Source: Candidatus Aminicenantota bacterium
GTDB lineage: Bacteria; Acidobacteriota; Aminicenantia; JAMOAD01
Length of the DNA stretch: 63,174 bases
Assembly: GCA_027061995.1 (NCBI GenBank)
Contig: JAMOUT010000007.1
Coordinates: forward strand, 1 to 63,174
Reading direction: 5' to 3'
In this document: positions 61,348 through 63,174 of the stretch, one piece after another
Layout: each line of letters opens with the position of its first letter
Numbering within the stretch: position 1 is the first letter of the stretch
Position numbers and translations under genes: made by a program
The notes under the pieces: generated by a model
What the model was told of the DNA's origin: nothing
Seen by the model: the letters and a program-made list of their open reading frames with translations, nothing else
Database searches by the model: none

Positions 61348-62268
61348 TTAAAAATCCCAAACAAACGGATTCTTATCCGTTGATATTTTCCCCTTATTTA
61401 ATTCCTTTAAAATTGCTTTCGGAAGAAGCATCATCCCCTTTATATAATCCGATGAAAGGAACTCCAATTCAATATCTCTTTCTTTTATTCTTTCACCGAT
61501 TTTCAAGCTTTCCTCTTTATGGGACAAACCCTTAAAACCGAGATTAAATCCCCACATCATGGAAAAAGAGAGAACGAAGGATTGATAAGGGATAACCTCG
61601 TCAAACACCTGTTTTAGTGTTTGATTAACCGAACCCATAAATCCGAGTAATCCCGTAAAAGCGGGACCTGATTGTAAAACAATCACACCTTCAGGTTTTA
61701 ATAAATCATAAAGTTTTTGATAATATTCAACCGTAAAAAGATATTTTGAAGGTCCGTCGTCAAGAGGCTCTGTTAAGTCTGATATTATTATATCAAATCT
61801 TTTATCGCTGTTTTCTATGAATTTTTTCGCATCATCAATTATTAGTTCAGTCCTTTTATCTTCAAATGCTCCCGATGACCATTCGGGCATATATCTTTTA
61901 CACATATCCACGAGTTCTCCGTCAATGTCAACCATTGTTGCGGATTTAACCTGTTTATATTTTAAAACTTCCCTCAAAGTCGCACCTTCTCCCCCTCCGA
62001 TTATCAATACATTTTCGGGATTAGGATGAAGAAGCAAAGATGGATGCACCAAAGATTCGTGATACACTCTTTCATCTATTTGAGAAGATTGTATTTTAGA
62101 GTCGAGATATAGAGTTTTCCCCCAATTTTTTAATTTGACAATATCAATTTTTTGAAATTTCGAGTGTCCGGTAAAATAGACTTTTTCCATCTTATTTTCA
62201 AAAATTATATAATCGGAAAAACTCTCTCTAAACCAAATACCGTCGTCTTCTTCGGGCATGATTATCAA
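61348..62268 (-). CDS. Aminopropyltransferase of the ACL5 (thermospermine synthase)-like branch
   Basis: The 306-residue protein (TTG at 62268 overlapping the speD stop; ATG 62259 is the alternative) belongs to the SpeE superfamily but a different branch from its neighbour. Blocks are YHESLVHPSLLLHPNPENVLIIGGGEGATLREVLKY, VDIDGELVDMCKRYMPEWSSGAF, DDAKKFIE and SDLTEPLDDGPSKYLFTVEYYQKL, then QSGPA. These match plant ACL5 and archaeal/thermophile aminopropyltransferases. It could form thermospermine, a longer polyamine or aminopropylagmatine. The presence of two distinct enzymes suggests sequential additions. Confidence 0.85.
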   Translation of the reverse strand: MIIMPEEDDGIWFRESFSDYIIFENKMEKVYFTGHSKFQKIDIVKLKNWGKTLYLDSKIQSSQIDERVYHESLVHPSLLLHPNPENVLIIGGGEGATLREVLKYKQVKSATMVDIDGELVDMCKRYMPEWSSGAFEDKRTELIIDDAKKFIENSDKRFDIIISDLTEPLDDGPSKYLFTVEYYQKLYDLLKPEGVIVLQSGPAFTGLLGFMGSVNQTLKQVFDEVIPYQSFVLSFSMMWGFNLGFKGLSHKEESLKIGERIKERDIELEFLSSDYIKGMMLLPKAILKELNKGKISTDKNPFVWDF

Positions 62269-62672
62269 GCAGTCTCTTTTTCAACAAATTGTTCCTTGTT
62301 TTCGACCGTATCAGCGTATGAAACAAAGGTTCCCCTTTTAAGTTCCATAGTGGAAAAATTCTTTGATTTAAGGGCATCTTTAATGACTTTAATAGCTTTA
62401 TCACCGTCAACCGAAGGATCACAATAAAAAAGATCAACCGCAGCATAATTATGCTCGGGCCAAGTATGAATTGTGAAATGGGATTCTTCGATAACAACTA
62501 CTCCCGATACCCCGTAAGGTTGAAATTGATGAAAATTTGATGTAACCACCTTTGCTCCTGCTTCATCGGCGGCTTTCAGAAAAGTTTTTTCAATATTATT
62601 GACTGATTTTAATGTTTCAGGATCACACTCATAAAATTCTATGAGAATGTGGATCCCCAATGCTTCCCGCAT
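62265..62672 (-). CDS. speD: S-adenosylmethionine decarboxylase proenzyme (prokaryotic class 1B)
   Basis: SpeD provides the aminopropyl donor for both synthases. The 135-residue proenzyme has the self-processing site Glu63-Ser64 in VVIEESHFTIHTWPEHNYAAVD; Ser64 becomes the pyruvoyl group. AFCDP-type elements appear as DLFYCDPSVDG. GGCACACCTCCT upstream (minus strand AGGAGG, six bases before the ATG) fixes the start. A promoter ~90 bases upstream and a small SD-led leader ORF lie in the 5' region. Confidence 0.96.
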   Translation of the reverse strand: MREALGIHILIEFYECDPETLKSVNNIEKTFLKAADEAGAKVVTSNFHQFQPYGVSGVVVIEESHFTIHTWPEHNYAAVDLFYCDPSVDGDKAIKVIKDALKSKNFSTMELKRGTFVSYADTVENKEQFVEKETA

Positions 62673-62696
62673 GGCACACCTCCTAATATAATTATT

Positions 62697-62744
62697 TTAT
62701 AAATCATCAATAAAAAACAAACCGTTTTTACTACATTTACTCAC
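62697..62744 (-). CDS. Putative 15-codon leader ORF of the speD operon
   Basis: In the predicted speD mRNA leader, AGGAGG is followed five bases later by GTG and an ORF encoding MSKCSKNGLFFIDDL, ending TAA. It stops 12 bases before the speD SD. The perfect SD and placement between promoter and speD make translation plausible. Its role (for example polyamine-dependent control) is inference, and coding could be accidental in so short an ORF. Confidence 0.4.
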   Translation of the reverse strand: MSKCSKNGLFFIDDL

Positions 62745-62767
62745 AATTTCCTCCTGAGAGAACTTAT

Positions 62768-62795
62768 ATTATATATTATTAGGTAAAAAAGTCAA
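62768..62795 (-). promoter_or_regulatory. Predicted promoter of the speD-speE2-speE1-SDR operon
   Basis: The minus strand has TTGACT (62795-62790), a 16-base spacer and TATAAT (62773-62768). The transcript would start near 62761, giving a ~90-base leader. Confidence 0.6.
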
Positions 62796-62896
62796 TAATT
62801 CTATATTCGTCAAAAATAAACTTACCGAAAAGGAGTAGTTTAATCGAAAAAGAAATAACCAAAAAAAAGGATAAAAAGGAGGAAAAGGAGGAAAAG

Positions 62897-63004
62897 ATGA
62901 AAGGATTTGAAAAGTATTTAAAAAAGGGTTATCACCAAATATCAGAAGAAAAAGGAGGTGATAACCCATGGTTGAACAAATCGTATTTGAGGTACTTAAT
63001 ATGA
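62897..63004 (+). CDS. Putative leader ORF overlapping the transposase start
   Basis: GGAGGAAAAG precedes an ATG at 62897. The 35-codon ORF runs through both arms of the hairpin at 62926-62967 and past the transposase ATG in another frame, stopping at TGA 63002-63004. That stop overlaps an in-frame transposase Met codon at 63001 (ATGA). A ribosome on it would open the hairpin. Translation is not proven. Confidence 0.4.
   Translation: MKGFEKYLKKGYHQISEEKGGDNPWLNKSYLRYLI
62926..62967 (+). promoter_or_regulatory. Hairpin sequestering the transposase Shine-Dalgarno
   Basis: GGGTTATCACC (62926-62936) and GGTGATAACCC (62957-62967) are perfect 11-base inverted arms around a 20-base loop. The SD AAAGGAGGTGAT (62951-62962), complementary over 12 bases to the usual 16S rRNA 3' end, lies partly in the stem, and the ATG follows directly. 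This arrangement should limit translation from incoming transcripts. Confidence 0.7.
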
Positions 63005-63174
63005 AACAAAAAAGAGAAATTGTCAAGAGGAGTTTAAAAATGTATCATAAGAGCTCAAAGAGAGAAAAAGGGAAAATACTAACGAAGCTTTCTCAACTAA
63101 CAGGCTACAATCGTAAGTATTTAACCTATCTTTTAAATGTTGCAAAAAAGAGGATAAAGACAAAGCAAGGTAAT
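62968..63174 (+). mobile_element. Transposase (integrase-type), N-terminal part, cut by the window edge
   Basis: From ATG 62968 the frame is open for 69 codons to the end of the window. The sequence is basic and carries an HTH-like LTKLSQLTGYNRKYLTYLLN segment. That segment matches the N-terminal region of integrase-core (DDE) transposases that begin with an LTGYxRKY block. The catalytic domain lies outside the window, so family and intactness cannot be judged. The left end of the element is probably between 62.77 and 62.9 kb, but no terminal repeat can be defined without the right end. Confidence 0.65.

Noticed and set aside
1-63174. CRISPR arrays, tRNA or rRNA genes
   Set aside because: No regularly spaced direct repeats and no recognisable tRNA cloverleaf or rRNA segments were seen by eye; a covariance-model scan would be decisive.

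Overview
The window is a low-GC bacterial chromosome segment with tightly packed, often overlapping genes. It reads as a Gram-negative-type (diderm) organism: there is an outer-membrane-type beta-barrel protein, an HldD-like heptose epimerase, many secreted proteins and an NtrY/NtrX-type two-component pair. I cannot place it in a named phylum. Two features recur in its gene expression. Promoters are close to the TTGACA-N17-TATAAT consensus. Several of them lie only 5-8 nt before an ATG that has no Shine-Dalgarno (SD) sequence, which suggests leaderless mRNAs.

Layout. 1-6.4 kb (+): gcvT, a deoxynucleoside-kinase-like gene, panB-panC-panD and two M16-peptidase-like proteins that have both lost the zinc motif. 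6.4-13.8 kb (-): NtrY-like kinase, NtrX-like regulator, a membrane protein, der, a glycosyltransferase and a nitroreductase. 13.85-22.15 kb (+): a chemosensory operon (CheW, two MCPs, CheA-receiver, CheB, receiver-GGDEF) that resembles Wsp-type surface-sensing/c-di-GMP systems but has no CheR. The two operons diverge from interleaved promoters. 22.2-25.5 kb: an Nramp-like gene remnant and two secreted-protein genes that share an unrecognised ~98-residue repeat domain. Each of these two genes has a sigma-54-type promoter and a similar palindrome upstream. 25.5-28.2 kb (-): rocD, ribH, nusB and a transglutaminase-like protein. 28.5-29.8 kb (+): NUDIX hydrolase and rsmI. 29.8-30.25 kb: a decayed M20D amidohydrolase pseudogene. 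30.3-33.8 kb (-): MscS channel, DUF763 and an AIM24-like protein. 33.9-35.2 kb: a sulfatase-fold lipoprotein.

35.3-40.9 kb (-): a protein that joins an efflux-adaptor-like lipoyl region to a beta-barrel, and two secreted beta-propeller/FN3 proteins. 41.2-46.6 kb (+): two methyltransferases, a membrane-embedded spermidine-synthase-like protein and a B12-type radical SAM protein. 46.6-56.9 kb: glycan/lipid-linked sugar functions (asnB-type amidotransferase, two GT2 enzymes, YdjC deacetylase, two GT39-like membrane proteins, an HldD-like epimerase, a methyltransferase). 57.1-60.5 kb: SPFH protein, HDOD protein, radical SAM enzyme and SDR. 60.5-62.7 kb (-): a polyamine operon, speD-speE2-speE1, with a putative 15-codon leader ORF before speD. 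The right edge cuts through a transposase gene whose very strong SD is buried in a perfect 11-bp hairpin.

No tRNA, rRNA or CRISPR array was recognised. The signals most worth following are the repeat-domain pair with its sigma-54/enhancer architecture, the leaderless promoters, the adaptor-barrel fusion, the speD leader and the Wsp-like cluster beside an NtrX that lacks GAFTGA.
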